Below are positions 34,651 through 47,732 of a stretch of DNA of 64,000 nt, piece after piece (position 1 is the stretch's first letter; each line of letters opens with the position of its first letter). The notes under the pieces are model-generated. The model searched no databases. It was not told the DNA's origin and worked only from the letters and a program-made list of their open reading frames with translations. Made by a program: the position numbers and the translations under genes. Origin of the DNA: Nematostella vectensis (Eukaryota; Cnidaria; Anthozoa; Actiniaria; Edwardsiidae); contig NC_064036.1 in assembly GCF_932526225.1 (NCBI RefSeq), positions 14,005,181 through 14,069,180 of the forward strand, in the 5' to 3' direction.

Positions 34651-37025
34651 CTACAAGTCAAAGAAAGATACAGTTAATAGTCTAATAAGTCACAATTCCC
34701 GGAAGTATGAACACTAAACTACTACATATATTTTTACAATTTGTTACTCACACTTCTCCAACTTCCTATATATAATTTTTTTTGGAAGACTCTTAGATTT
34801 TAAAGATTCCTTACCCTTATATAATAACATTTATACAGGGAATTTCTATAGGAAATGGAAATCAGCAGACACAACTCAACCTTTCTTTTCTTTTCTATAA
34901 GCTGTTAAGCATTAGAAAACATTCCTAGTGCTCTCCTGGCTAAGGCATGTATATGGAAAAAAGGTATAACTTTCAGATTTACTTAATCCAGTAAATTTCC
35001 AAGTATAATTAGTCAGATAGACTGATCCATCAGGATTGCTAATAAAACAGAGACAAGAGAACTGCATATAAGTGTCTCCTTCAGCAAAAACAGCCAATCA
35101 CAGAATAATGATCACAATAGCACACAATTAAAATAAATGGAAATGTGAGTGAGAAAGAGGAACTTATTTACTCAGGTGTCCATTTCTCAAGAATGTGATA
35201 AGTAAAAAGCTCAAACAGTATCAGAAATTTAAATGAGCTTCTTACATGCATTGCTTTAAACAAATTCGCCAAGATCCAAAACTACCACACAGGAAATATT
35301 GTACCAGTAGCACTTTCACTAGAAGATTTAATTTTTGTGATTTAATTTTTAATTTTTAACTAATATGTACTTGTAATATTTTTTTTAAATTGCTAGTATA
35401 TATCAACTAGTGAAATAAAGCTCTTTTTTATCTTCAATACGCTTCTTCTAAAAGAAGGAAGGCCCGAGAATTACCTTGAGGGGATGTAATAAAAAGAAAG
35501 AAAAAACATCAGTGGGGGAGTACTTTACCTCTTTCCTATGACAAAATAGAATACTAAACGCACCTTTTAAGATTCAAGTTAAAGAAAAGAAAATAACTAG
35601 TGCAGTATATGTTGCTGTCTTGCAAGCAGCTTTGATTCTTAATATCAGGCAAATTAGAAATAAACTATAAGTAAATAACATTTTATAATTTTTAAATGTG
35701 AGTAGCTTACATAAAGTTTTCATCTTCTAATAAAAATAAAAAATGCGTCAAAGAGTGAAAATGAGTATATATACTAGATTTAGATGACGTCGTATACTTG
35801 TTTAGGGAGTTAAGTATCAGACAATAGCCAAATATAGAAGTACTTAAACAAAATAAAAACCGCTAATCCCTGAAATAAGCTTTCTAAAGAAAATCAAGGA
35901 AGGTTACAAATAAATGTGTTTATACTTTGAATTATTTCCTTCACTAATGACCCAAAACGACACCGCAAATATTATATCACCCAGAGTTTATGCTGCAATA
36001 ACAAAATGAATAACTTATGTTTGCTGTTTATTGAAAACTTCACACCGTTTCTACAAACAAGTGAAGCATAAAATAAGATGACATTGATCTTACGGTTTGG
36101 TGGTTTTTCACATAATAACAAGTTTGCTTGCCGAGCAAATCCTTCTTTTAGACAAAATTTGTTATAATAATTCACCGTATACAAACCTGGTTTCCTAGAT
36201 GTTCACGGAATCGTTCGAGTGTGCTCAAATGCTGGAACCTTGGCTTGGGACATACATTTGTGAGCAATATTAGCAAAGATGACAAGATAGCGGAGGTGTG
36301 GGAAGATCCTTGCAAATTTAGTTCAAATATCCCATTTCCTCCCGTCTCCTACTGAGTTGAACTGTGTTCACTTTGAAACGTTATGCGTTGATGTGTCGAT
36401 AATTGTTTGGAGTCTTTGTGCTGTAAAAAGGAGAGATTTGATGCTTTTCTAAACACAGTACCCAAAGACGACACCGACAACTACTCACGGACACAGAGCA
36501 GTTACCAGGGGCACTAGTACGCACGGGGGGAGGGAAGAGCTGCAGCCAAAAATGTAAAATAAGTAAACTAAACGGGGAAAACTACAAATTTTAACTTTTG
36601 GTTTCATGCAAAAATTAGCTTGTGCCTATAATTGGTCAGCCTCTATATTTGATTAATATATTGCCTGAAAGTCGTCGTGCGATTATGAATAGAAATGTCA
36701 TCAAAACATACTGTCCCCTCCCTACAAAAGCATTTATATTTCCTCAGTTGGAGGGAGAGGATGCTAAAAATATTCAGAAACACTTATTTTCTACAGTCTC
36801 TCTTGAAAAACACTTTTTATGAATTGTTTTATTTTTGATGGCGATGAATTTTATAAAAACTTACCATAAGTTTTAAATTAACTATCCCGTGTGTAAATGT
36901 TTTCGCTCAATATTTTTGTCATCTACCCCCTCCGAGTAAAATCTCACTCTTTGTCATCGAACGCGCGGTTTGTTGATCTATCATCGTGGCTAAAGAAAGG
37001 ACATTATTGTCTTTGAGAGAAAGTC
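34651..37025. other. Divergent FANK1 / TMEM101 upstream region
   Basis: About 2.4 kb between two head-to-head starts. A minus-strand segment ending in a donor (GAAACCAG/GTTTGTAT at about 36188) could be a FANK1 5'-UTR exon, which would place the FANK1 promoter near 36300-36500. The rest is AT-rich with no gene recognised. Confidence 0.45.
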
Positions 37026-38254
37026 ATGGGTTTTTTGGAGAAAACTCTGATCATAGCCGACATGATCGGCCTTTTCCTTGTAACCCGCTATCCGTATTTT
37101 GATTTATTTTGTCTTCTGATGAGGATGGGAAGCAAAGCTGACACAGTCAAGATGAAAGTGGATTCCATCTTCGACACGTTACGCCCAGAATACTTATCTT
37201 TCTACCTGAACGGCGCTATATTCTTCGTTTGCGGCACTGCCATGACTCTGGATATGAGAAGAAGGACATTTGGGATAGTTTCGGCGTTTCATATTTTCAT
37301 CAGCGCTATTCTGCTATGCTTTGAGAACCAAAGGTGGTCTGAATTTATGATGGTAAGAGTATGCAAGTTAAGCTTTAAATTTTATTTCGTTCTATTTCTT
37401 TTTATATTTCTTTTAAAATAATAGCATATACATCGAAGTATAGTAATCTCTCATACAAATTTCCCTAGAAAATTTCCCTCGTGTTTGAGTATACAGATAG
37501 TGAAGGATAAAATAGTTTGAGCTACCAAGCCCAAGGGTTTGATATGGGGAGTGAGGATGAGTTGTGTTTTTTAGGTGTGGGGAGTGCACCCAAATAGATA
37601 TGACTTGGAAAAGTATAATATTTGACAATCTTTTCATAAAGATATGACCCACTTTTTAAGCGCTAGAGTGTTGCGCCTACCCCTTAACTTTAGTGTCTGC
37701 TAACAAGTTCAGGTGTTAGTATACTACTTAAAGGGAACTGATTATCCATGTAAAACTTCTTGTTTCTTAACTTCAATATTTTTTTACAGGTCAAGGTTGT
37801 GGCAAGAGCTGTAGGTGTTATTGGCGGTTATCTATTTGTGGCAGGTGGCCTGACAGACAGCATGAGAGGCTATGCCAAGATATCACACTTTCTACACACC
37901 GGCCGTCAAGTCCTGGCCCTCTACTTATTCTATAATGCATACATGATATGGATAAGCCAAGAAGAGAAGATAGCGCTTGTCAAACATATACCTGGCGGGG
38001 TGGTCATGCTTATTGTTGTGGTAGTTATCTATGTTGCTTGTGGTCTGTGTATTTATGGTGGATATGAAGCAGGGTACTTTGGTAAGCTTGCTGCCTGGTT
38101 AATTACAGTAATCACAGTTATTGTGGATTTTGATGTAAAGTTTTGGTACAAGTCGGAAAGCCATGTTGAATATTGGACTCAGATTTTGTTGGCATCTAGA
38201 AATATTTCTGTAGTTGGTGCATTGTTACTGTTAGGAAGAAAGCGACACTGGTAG
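37026..38254 (+). CDS. TMEM101: Transmembrane protein 101 (TMEM101)
   Basis: Multi-pass membrane protein. Function is poorly known; human TMEM101 has been reported to activate NF-kappaB when overexpressed. Two exons: 37026-37352 and 37790-38254 (TAG), giving 263 residues versus about 257 in human. About eight hydrophobic segments. Characteristic stretches include RYPYFDLFCLLMRMGSKAD, RPEYLSFYLNGAIFF, GGLTDSMRGYAKISHFLHT, ILLASRNISVVGALLLLGRK and the C-terminal HW. AATAAA at 38305-38310, about 50 bp after the stop, is a good polyadenylation signal. Confidence 0.92.
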
Positions 38255-38969
38255 AACTTACCACAAATCCTAGGGATATTGTAATTTATATTATATTTAA
38301 TTGGAATAAAGTCTTACTCTGTTTCACCTCACTTCAAATCCTAGGATACAATTGTCAAATCTACCAATGTGTTAAATCTCTTCAAGAACACAGCAACTTC
38401 CATTAACCATATCCTGATAAAAAGAACATCACTGAAAAGTGTGTTAAAACAACAATACGGTAGCTAAAGAAACACATCAATCAAGCCACTATAAGTTTGC
38501 TCTTGCACCAGAAATCCTATTATTGTTTTGCCATATCGTGATACCCTTGAATATACTTTTATGGTTTGTTTACTGTAAAAGGGGTTCTATGTAAGGGGTG
38601 CTCACATATATATACAGGACTAATACCTCATAAGATAACCTCAGGTGTAGCATATTTGTATATAATGGCTAATAATTAGGGGTCCCAACTAGTACAGTCT
38701 ATGAGAGGTCTGCTGTAGTTTGGATCTGCAGTAATTAGTGCAATTGTTGCTGCTTCTCTGCTAGATTCAGTGAAGCACAAATTCAAAAAGAATGTATCTA
38801 GCCATCTCCATCAATGGAGGTTCAAAATCTTCTACCAGGACATTTTAATGTCTACATTGATAGCTTTAATGTCTTTTCAAAAATGTAAATTATGTTAGTA
38901 ATCATGTCTGGTGTTGTATATGAAATAGTTGAAGCTCTTTGAGGGACAACTCTTGTAAACAACTTCGTT

Positions 38970-39382
38970 AAGGCCTGGCTAAACTAGGCGACATGTTGAG
39001 CACAACATGTAGTTTGCAACATGTCTCCTTAATGTTTCCTAGTTTAGCCACTACCAAAAACATGTAAGTGCACAAAAAAATTTTGTAGAGCATGACATGA
39101 AAATTTCTCTCAACTACATCTGAGAAACGTTTCTTTGTCGCTGCTACAAGATTTGTCGCAAGCTACAATGTCTTTTTGGGTGGCTTATGTAGGAGATATG
39201 TATTGCCTGCATGTCTCGCTTGACAATGTTGCCTAACTGGTCCTCCACACTAACACAGATTCAAAGGTATCCGGATTAGCTGGATCCAGCGCGTGTGTTA
39301 GTGTGGACGGAAGGCCTAAAAGTATCAAAAAGTATACGGTTTCTGTGTTAGTGTGGACGGCCCCTAATTTAGTCAGGCCTTT
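38970..39382. mobile_element. MITE with AAGGCCTGGCTAAACTAGG terminal repeats
   Basis: The left end AAGGCCTGGCTAAACTAGG matches the reverse complement of the right end (CCTAATTTAGTCAGGCCTT) with a few mismatches. A second inverted-repeat unit at 39245-39360 (CCACACTAACACAG ... CTGTGTTAGTGTGG) lies inside the right part, suggesting a nested insertion. Confidence 0.65.
39245..39360. mobile_element. Nested small element with CCACACTAACACA repeats
   Basis: CCACACTAACACAG on the left and two inverted copies, TGTGTTAGTGTGGACGG at about 39294-39310 and CTGTGTTAGTGTGGACGG at about 39343-39360. Probably a MITE or a partially duplicated MITE. Confidence 0.6.
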
Positions 39383-39400
39383 GATTATCACAATTGTGTA

Positions 39401-39633
39401 GTTCCAGAAAATATCCATACCCCCCCCCCCCCCCTGTAAAGGGGGTCAGAGGTATGACCCCCCACCCCTCTGGAATTTCCACTCCCCTGAAAAAAAAAAT
39501 ACAGTAACTGTTAAGGAAAAAAGGGCATGCCCCCTCCCTCCCCTCTGGAAATTCCTGGACATTTGACCCCTCCACCCCCTCCGAAATTTCCAATCCCCTC
39601 AATGTGGGGGGGGGGATGGATATTTTCTGGAAC
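39401..39633. mobile_element. Inverted-repeat element with C/G runs
   Basis: Ends GTTCCAGAAAATATCCAT and ATGGATATTTTCTGGAAC are perfect inverted repeats, each continuing into C- or G-runs. The inside is low-complexity C-rich sequence with no coding capacity. Confidence 0.75.
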
Positions 39634-40129
39634 TAGACATTTCAAATTACTATCAACGTTTATTTTCTATTTTTAAGCTCTCGTAAGCAACCAGCAACAT
39701 TTTTTATCACAATTTTCAGTTCCTATGGGTGGCCGCTTAAGAGAGCTTCTACTATCTTTATTAGAAGCTGCTAAAATTGAATTTTGAATTCTTGATTTTT
39801 GAAATATTGGATTTTTGCAATTACTTATATCTTGGTACACAAGTTTTGGCTGTAGGCTGCTCTAAGTTCTAATGAATTCTGTATGAAAAAAGTGTTTATT
39901 TTGTAGCGCATTACTTACCAAAAATAATAATAATAAATCAAAAAAACATCTCTGTTCTTTCTCTGGGCTATTTTTTCTTGCATTTCGAGTGCTAAGGGGT
40001 GATATCCTAGTATTCGGGGTGCTCGATTTTTATGTGGTATCCCTGTGTCATACGATAAATGGCGGGAAAATATCGCGTGTCGCGCGCGCCTTTTATGAAA
40101 AAAAAAACTCCTTTCGTGTCGAGTAAAAG

Positions 40130-43100
40130 ATGAAATCTGTTTTACTCTTACTCGTTTTCCTATTTTTCTCATTAGGGTTTGCTTCTCTAGACACTGATTT
40201 TGCTAATTCAGCTTATCTTGACAATGGTAAAAACTTTGAACTTTTCTGGACGGTCCACAAAGAAGAAAAAACAATTTCCTTTGCTGCCAAAGTAAAGACA
40301 CTCGGATGGTTGGGATTCGGAATTTCCGCAGGGACGGGGAACATGGTCGGCTCCGACGTTGTCATGGGCTGGGTTAAAGAAGGCAAAGGATTTTTACAGG
40401 TAGATAAAAAAAAGAATGGCCACATTGAACTTTAAATCGACGTTCTCTTGTAATTATGTGTATTGACGTTCTCTTGTAATCTTGTGTACTTATTGTTTTT
40501 TGTTGTTATTGTAAGGATCGCTATGCAGAAGCAAAAGCTCTTCCTGTTTTGGATAATCAACAAGACTATAAATTAGACGATGCAAGTGAAGAAGGAGGAT
40601 ACACGATCCTTAAATTCACACGAAAATATGACACTTGTGATGCTAAACAAGATAACCAAATCAAGGTAAGCTTAAGTTACAGGCCCGTACACAGGGGGAA
40701 GGGGGATTGAGTTCTCTAATAAAAATCTGACCACCCCCGAAAAAAATGCCTTTGCAGTATATTCACGGGACGTTTATTGTCGGATTTGACTACATACCAG
40801 AGTGATCTAGCTTATGCCTTATAGTTTTGTCTACAAATAGTACATCTATTAAGAACCGAAAATGAATTTTCGGCCATTGTGATGGGTTCGTTCGTACTCC
40901 CTGCACCCCTCCTCCATGGGTACGGGCCTGAGTAATACTGTAAAAATACAAGCAACTTAGCTACCTTACCAGAGCAGTGGATGGGATAGGCGGTAAGCAC
41001 GAATGATAGGATTTTGATCCATACATTCCATTTTTATCTTTGGATAGTGATCATTCCCCAGCCCCTTTATTGCTCCCACCTGCAACATTCACAGTGTACG
41101 TAAGTTAAAACCCATTGATTTCTATCATTCAAAATCATTTTACTTAGCAAATTTGGATGCTTGCTAGTTGATGGTGTCTTGTCTTGTTACCCCAATTATG
41201 TCATATTTTGGTTTTTGAAGGGGGAGTAAGGGGTGTGCTGAAAAACGCACAGAGAACACCAAATACCGCAAAACCGTCAAAATAAGTCAATAATAATACA
41301 GGGGAATAAAATACAAAAAATTGCACCAGATTTAAGGCAAAAATGCATCACTACAAACCCTTACACCCCCTTCTTTTAATGTGGATTGTAAAAGGAAAGT
41401 AGAACAATCAATTAACAACTCTGTGATGCCTGTGTTGTACTTAGGCTGGGACAGTGCGAGTGGTGTATGCCTTTCATGCGGATGACCCCACATCTGACTC
41501 AGACTTCAGCAAGCACACCCATAGAGGGTCTCGCAGCTTGCTTTTGTTAAATGTTCACACAGAGAAACCTGAGATCCCCAATGACCTGCAGCACTTTGAC
41601 ATATTGCACAATGTAAGAGATGGTTTTATAAGGAATTAGCGTTATAGTTTCTACCATATATGCTTGTTTAGGCTTGTTTGGCTGTCCATCCATCCGCATG
41701 TCTTTCTGTCTGTATCCAGTCTATCTGTCCATCCGTAACTACTCTGCCTGTCAGTTGTAGCCGGTATGTCTGTCCATCCGTAACTACTCTGCCTGTCAGT
41801 TGTAGCCGGTATTTCTGTCTACGGCTGCTTTGTGTGTCCATCTGTAGCTGTCTGTCCATTTGTAGCTAGTTTGCCTATCCATCTGTAGCAAAGTCTGTCT
41901 GTCAGTCTATATAGTCTGTCTGTCTGCTTTAGTCAGTCTGTTTGTCTGTCCTTCTTTCAGTAGCTAGTCTATCTAGTTTCTTGTCATCTGGTGGTTAGTT
42001 TTTTTCCAACCACCAGTGGTAGGTTTATACCTGTCTCCACCTGTGCCTGATGATACTCAAGTGACATATACTAATGTTTACTTTAATTTTTATCATTTAT
42101 TATATAGATCACTGTTCCTTCTGCCACAACCAGCTACATGTGCAAACCATATGTGTTTCCTTTGTTTTCTGAAAAGCGTCAGATCATCAAGGTAATGGAC
42201 TGTTTTCATGACTTTGCGCATACAACAAAAATGCCACAGACTGGTGGGCCACAGCTTATCTTAATTGGCATACAAAGTGGAGTTTACAGAGGAAGCTATA
42301 GAAAAAGGTGCTAAGAGTGCTTCTTTTGCAGAGTTCTCATTTTGGATCATTATTTTGGAACATCATTTTGGGTCATCATTTTGGATCAGCTATGGCCTGC
42401 CAGTTTTTGGCATTTTAGATCATTGCAACATCGTGACAATGGCCTATTCTTGAATATTCGGTTAAAGAATTTAGCAGTTGAAATCGGTCAGGTAAGAGTG
42501 AGGGTCAGGCTGGCAATTATAGCAAGGGGGAGGTGTTGTCATTTGTAGCAAGGAGCTGGTCATTGTGGTTGCAAGGGGAATGGCTATTTGTAGCTGGGGG
42601 GGGGGGGGGGGGGTTGAGTTGTAACAAGAAGGGAAATGGGGATCATGACATCCTACATAAGCAAGAACAAATTTGAGAGGATTTCAAGAATAGGCCTTCA
42701 GGTGACAAGTGCTGAAAAGTTTGATGTTAATGACATGATGACTTGGGGAGAACAACAAACATGACCTGAGTTATTGCCATTAAATGTGTGATTGGCTGCA
42801 GGTGGAACCTATCGTCACCCCTGGTAACGAAGGCTACGTGCACCATACAGTAGTGTATGGCTGTAAGAGTACTTTCAACCCTAATCTCACCACCGTTACT
42901 GGGCCATGTTACGATCGTATCAACATGCCGCCGGATATAACATCATGTGCAGGGCAGTCAAGTCTATGGGCATGGGCAGTGGGGGCTGGAGTAAGTATTT
43001 CACTGATAAAGGATATATATAGATATATGTTATTTAACAGCTGGGAGATCGTATTCTGAAGGCCATAAATTGTTGTTTTTCGTTGTTGGAAGAGAGGATT

Positions 43101-46100
43101 TGCTGCTTTTTCTATTCGAAATGAAATTTTAACAAACTTGAAATTATCGCGCGGTTTTCCAAATCTGTATCTCGGGAAATTGTCAAAACACTGTTACTGG
43201 TCCTCGAAAAAAAAATAACATCATGTGCATGCCACAACCCTATGGGCAGTAGGGGGGGGGGGGGGGGGTAGGTAACATCAGGGCTCCTAATTAGAAATTG
43301 ATCTGATGGCCGATCCGAGCTAATTGGGTAAATTGAAGGGGTTAAGAGCTAGGGTTGACCTCCCCTGCTTACTTCGAATGCATGGATTATGAATATTGAA
43401 AAACCTGGCTTTAAGGCTTATTATTGTGCGTATGCTATGTTCAAGATCATTTTATTATTTACAGATTTGGTACTTTTTCCCCTTGATACAACGGAGATTT
43501 TCGTATCTGTCCCTTACTTTGGCCCATTGAGATTGTAGGTTGATCATTAACGCTGTCTTGTCAAAACTTCTTTTTCTGCAGCCCTTCTTCTACCCCAAGC
43601 ACGTAGGGTTCGCGATAGGAGCAGGCCATGGTCCACGTTATGTTGTCATGGAGGTGCATTATGACAACCCTAGTAACACTGAAGGTTGGGCATTATACTT
43701 TAACCTATTCTTGCAACCTCTCTCCTCGTAAGCGACCAGCTTGTTGTCCAAAATTGCTGAGACGCAAAACTAACATACAACGGAACACCAAAAGCATATT
43801 TTATGTTTTCATTCACCTTATCAAAATGCACTATGCAGCCCTATTGTTATTCTAAGGGCTCTCTTCTGTTGGTTTACCTTCTCAAGGCGTAGCTGATTAC
43901 TCCGGTTTGCGGTTCCATCACACGGCACAGACTCGCATGTACGATGCAGGGATGATCTGGGCTGGATGGGCGCCATTTGATGCCATGATTATACCACCAC
44001 AGCAGAAAGAATGGATCTCTGTTGGATACTGCAGTGGCGAATGCACTGAGGCTGTAAGTATTACAATTATCAGAAAGCCAAACTCTTCTACTTACAATGT
44101 GTATTTGTCTGATATCATATATATATTATAATAGTATTATTATTCTTTGTATGCTTTTTTCAGGGTTTTGCTCAAAGCACGTTGCCGGACAAAGGCATCA
44201 ACATAATTGCCATTCTTCTTCACACCCATCTCCAAGGTATCCGTAATACACACGCAGACTTCCGGCCCTTTTCGATGCCATTTTCTTTTTTCCTTTCATA
44301 GCCATTTGTTTCTCTTATCCATTCTTACCCTTGCATTATCGCTATTTCTGCATCACAGGCGTTAAGATCTGGACCCGACATATTCGCGACGGAGTTGAGC
44401 TACTAGAAGTTGCAAGGGACGACAATTATGACTTCAACTTTCAGGTGCGTGCACGATTAACTCTGACATTGTATTGCCCTCGACTAGACATGGTGAATAA
44501 AGCCCAGAGACTGCGACAGCAAATCCTATATGGGGGAGGGGGGAAATAAGATCTCTTAGAAGGCGAAAGTTAGATTCTTAAGGGGATCAAGGGCATGTTT
44601 CTTGTAGAAATTGTGAGATTTGGGAGGCTATATAGCGCCAAGTCAATTGCAGGTTGTGGTTCAAGGCAAGCGTGCATATCTATCTAAGGCAAACTTTGTT
44701 GTTATGGTTTACAGGAATTCCAGGTTCTGCCCGAGGAAGTCCACGTTAAACCGGTGAGACAAAAAGCACAAAAAAACAGTGGCATATCAAACATATTTCC
44801 CACGGATAGTGTCCTTCGTACGTATTGCCTTATATGGGCATAGATGCCCATATTTAGAAGAGCTGAAGTTTTCCCGCTCCCCGATCTACAGAAAACATGT
44901 TGAAAAATACTGATTCCTGTCAATTTGAGACTCGCGGCAAAAATTTTTAAGCAAAACTTGCTCGCTTGGTCAAATCATTTTCTTACTAATCCTATAAAGT
45001 CCTTAGACCCAGGCCTCCAAGAGATTGCCCGCGCGGGTTTTAAGGTCACCCAAATATTGATATGCATAAACTAGAAGATCGCCAGACAAGCTGTAGAAAC
45101 TCTAGGTGATATCTGCGTAGGGGTTGAGGGAACAGGGACATAACACAGGGTTGATCGCCTTTCTCGATAACAAAGCTGCTTTGTTGACATCTCGGGCATC
45201 AGGCCTTTGTCGAAACAAATAAAACTACAGGCATAATCTGATAATTGATAGTTGCTTTGACATCTCGGGCATCAGGCCTTTGTCAAAACAAATAAAACTA
45301 CAGGCATAATCTGATAATTGATAGTTGCTGGGCGTCGACAGTGGTTTTAAGCGCGAGTTAAAGGGCGCTCACCGGTCTCAATTTGTGGTTTTCATTGTTG
45401 TGAGCGTTCCAGAATGTGGATTCAATAAGAGGCTTTAACATTTGACTATCTTTAGAAATGCGTAATAAAAGATCGTTTTAGTATGAAATGTTTATTATCA
45501 TGTTTTTTTTGTTTCTGCCTTATTCAAAGGGGTGACATCGTTCAGCTGAAATTTAAGAGCATTTTATCACGTGCGTTTCTGCCTTGTTTGCAGGGGGATG
45601 ACCTTGTTCAAGTGTGCCACTACCAGACGATGGATAAGACCGAGCCTGTTGTGGTACATGATGCTATACATCAATCATCTAAGAAGCTGGGGTGTATTTT
45701 AATTTTATGTTTCTTTTCCATTATCAAATAAAAAAGGGCTTTGTCTCTCTGTGACCTTTAAATCATTTTGTATTGTTCAGGGTGGCCTGGGTACTCCTGA
45801 AGAGATGTGTATGGCGTTCATTGTTTACTATCCGAAGGTTGAGTTGACAAAGTGTTGGTCAGTTAACGACGTGCGCCTAGATCTCGGCAAGTAAGTATAA
45901 CACTTGCCTCCAGTCCATTTGAAGACTTCTTCAGGGCAGCCCTACACGTTTCAATCGGAATGGAGGCCTAGGCCCCGGCTAAAAATCAGGCTTCGATTAA
46001 GAAAATATATATCATTTGTCATTGAATACCTTAAAAAAACGCACAGCTTTGTTCGGCCGATCGATGTTTTAGCGTTAAAAAGGATGTTGGAAAATGATAT

Positions 46101-47732
46101 TCCACTATTTTGACTCATAAAAAAAATTCATGACAACATTTTGTTATTTTATTCTTGCCTAATTAAAATTTTGGCTTATTATTTTGGCAAATTATTGTTA
46201 TTGTGTGGTACAGTGATCCGAGTAATATGAGCTGGACTGAAGACCAAGTGCGGGAATACAAAGATCTGCTACAAAACCAGACCACCATTGTAGCTCAGTG
46301 TTCCAACGATGAGAGTGAACCGCTCCCGGTAAAGCCTGAATTTGTTGTTTTTGCTTTTTTTATTTGCTATTATGGTTGCTGTTGCTGTTATTGATGATGC
46401 TGTTGTTTTTGTTGCTGTTATTATTATTATTGTTATTTCTCGCTTTGTGCCATATTTTGCAAGTTTAAATATCGGGTAACTACTTACAGAAAAAATACAC
46501 CTATATCAAAAAAAGGTTAGAGGCAAAGAGCGAATGGCAAAATAAAAGTTTTATGACTAACCGATAATGAGAAATCTAAATCGCATAAATTATCCGGATG
46601 TTTCTGCATTTTGTAGAGATATGACAATATTTTTTCGATGGGATAATTATCTTTTGTATTTCGAAAAAGTTTTTCCAGACAATGTGATATTTAATTGTCT
46701 ACAGATAAGCGTGATCTCCAAGCCCATCCATACAATGTTTTCCATACTGTGTTGTGCGTACGTATAAGTGTCATCCCCAAGCCAATCCAGACAATGTTTT
46801 CTATACTGTGTTGTGCGTACGTATAAGTGTCATCCCCAAGCCAATCCAGTCAATGTTTTCCATACTGTGTTGTGCGTACGTATAAGTGTCATCCCCAAGC
46901 CAATCCAGACAATGTTATGGATATTCTATTGTGTACAGATAGGTGTGATCCCCAAGCCCATCCATACAATGTTTTCCATACTGTGTTGTGCGTACGTATG
47001 AGTGTCATCCCCAAGCCAATCCAGACAATGTTATGGATATTCTATTGTGTACAGATAGGTGTGATCCCTAAGCCCATCCATACAATGTTTTCCATACTGT
47101 GTTGTGCGTACGTATAAGTGTCATCCCCAAGCCAATCCAGACAATGTTTTCCATACTGTGTTGTGCGTACGTATGAGTGTCATCCCCAAGCCAATCCAGA
47201 CAATGTTATGGATATTCTATTGTGTACAGATAGGTGTGATCCCTAAGCCCATCCATACAATGTTTTCCATACTGTGTTGTGCGTACGTATAAGTGTCATC
47301 CCCAAGCCAATCCAGACAATGTTTTCCAATCTGTGTTGTGCGTACGTATAAGTGTCATCCCCAAGCCAATCCAGACAATGTTATGGATATTCTATTGTGT
47401 ACAGATAGGTGTGATCCCCAAGCCCATCCATACAATGTTTTCCATACTGTGTTGTGCGTACGTATAAGTGTCATCCCCAAGCCCATCCATACAATGTTTT
47501 CCATACTGTGTTGTGCGTACGTATAAGCGTCATCCCCAAGCCAATCCAGACAATGTAATGGATATTCTATTGTGTACAGATAAACGTGATCCCCAAGCCT
47601 AAGATAGTGACTCCACTTGTGACTGATCATGACCCCTGTCTGGATTCAGTGGCTGGCTTCTCACGATCCTCATCGCTGGTCAGCTCTTCCGTGGTTCACA
47701 ATATTGTCCTGGTATTCTTGATTTTTGCTTAA
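40130..47732 (+). CDS. MOXD1: DBH-like copper monooxygenase (MOXD1 family)
   Basis: Secretory-pathway copper type II, ascorbate-dependent monooxygenase with an N-terminal DOMON domain. Fourteen exons: 40130-40399, 40516-40665, 41445-41612, 42108-42191, 42802-42990, 43582-43684, 43887-44053, 44164-44236, 44359-44444, 44715-44753, 45594-45653, 45781-45890, 46214-46328 and 47580-47732 (TAA). They give 588 residues. Residues 1-18 form a signal peptide. DOMON covers roughly 25-140 (LGWLGFGISAGTGNMVGSDV). CuA-site histidines are visible in GYVHHTVVYGC and EVHYDNP, the CuB pair in LLHTHLQG, and the CuB methionine in EEMCM. Paired cysteines typical of the catalytic core are present. The last exon ends in a hydrophobic segment (HNIVLVFLIFA), which could be a membrane anchor or GPI signal. 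A tandem array before the last exon contains five extra acceptors. Confidence 0.9.
40680..40930. mobile_element. Dispersed inverted-terminal element, copy 2
   Basis: Starts CAGGCCCGTAC and ends GGGTACGGGCCTG. It shares blocks AATAAAAATCTGACCA, TGCCTTTGCAGTAT, GTTTATTGTCGGATTTG and ACATACCAGAGTGATCTAGC, in the same order, with 26716-27066. It is about 100 bp shorter and lies in intron 2 of MOXD1. Confidence 0.85.
41670..41960. repeat. GTCTGTC-rich minisatellite in MOXD1 intron 3
   Basis: Irregular repeats of CTGTCCATC and GTCTGTCTGTC, including a 54-bp unit present twice (CCATCCGTAACTACTCTGCC, at about 41730 and 41775). Simple-sequence expansion without coding meaning. Confidence 0.8.
46681..47600 (+). 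repeat. 58-bp tandem array carrying copies of the MOXD1 last-exon acceptor
   Basis: About 15 units of about 58 bp (TCATCCCCAAGCCAATCCAG is the common core). Every third unit or so has the form CTATTGTGTACAG/ATAGGTGTGATCCC, a copy of the last-exon acceptor. Such acceptors end at 46704, 46938, 47054, 47229 and 47404; the real one ends at 47579. Later spacing is exactly 175 bp, a trimeric higher-order unit. Spliced from exon 13, the copies read in frame to a TAA about 20 codons on. Confidence 0.93.

Larger units (their letters stand above)
38255..40129. other. TMEM101-MOXD1 intergenic region with MITE cluster
   Basis: No gene recognised. The central part is occupied by three inverted-repeat elements (38970-39382 with an insertion, 39245-39360, and 39401-39633). 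The last 200 bp contains the promoter of the monooxygenase gene. Confidence 0.55.

Noticed and set aside
46567-47526. Overlapping open frames with repeated PKPIHTMFSILCCAYV
   Set aside because: Products of the 58-bp array. Only short tails after an acceptor could be translated as part of MOXD1, not as independent genes.
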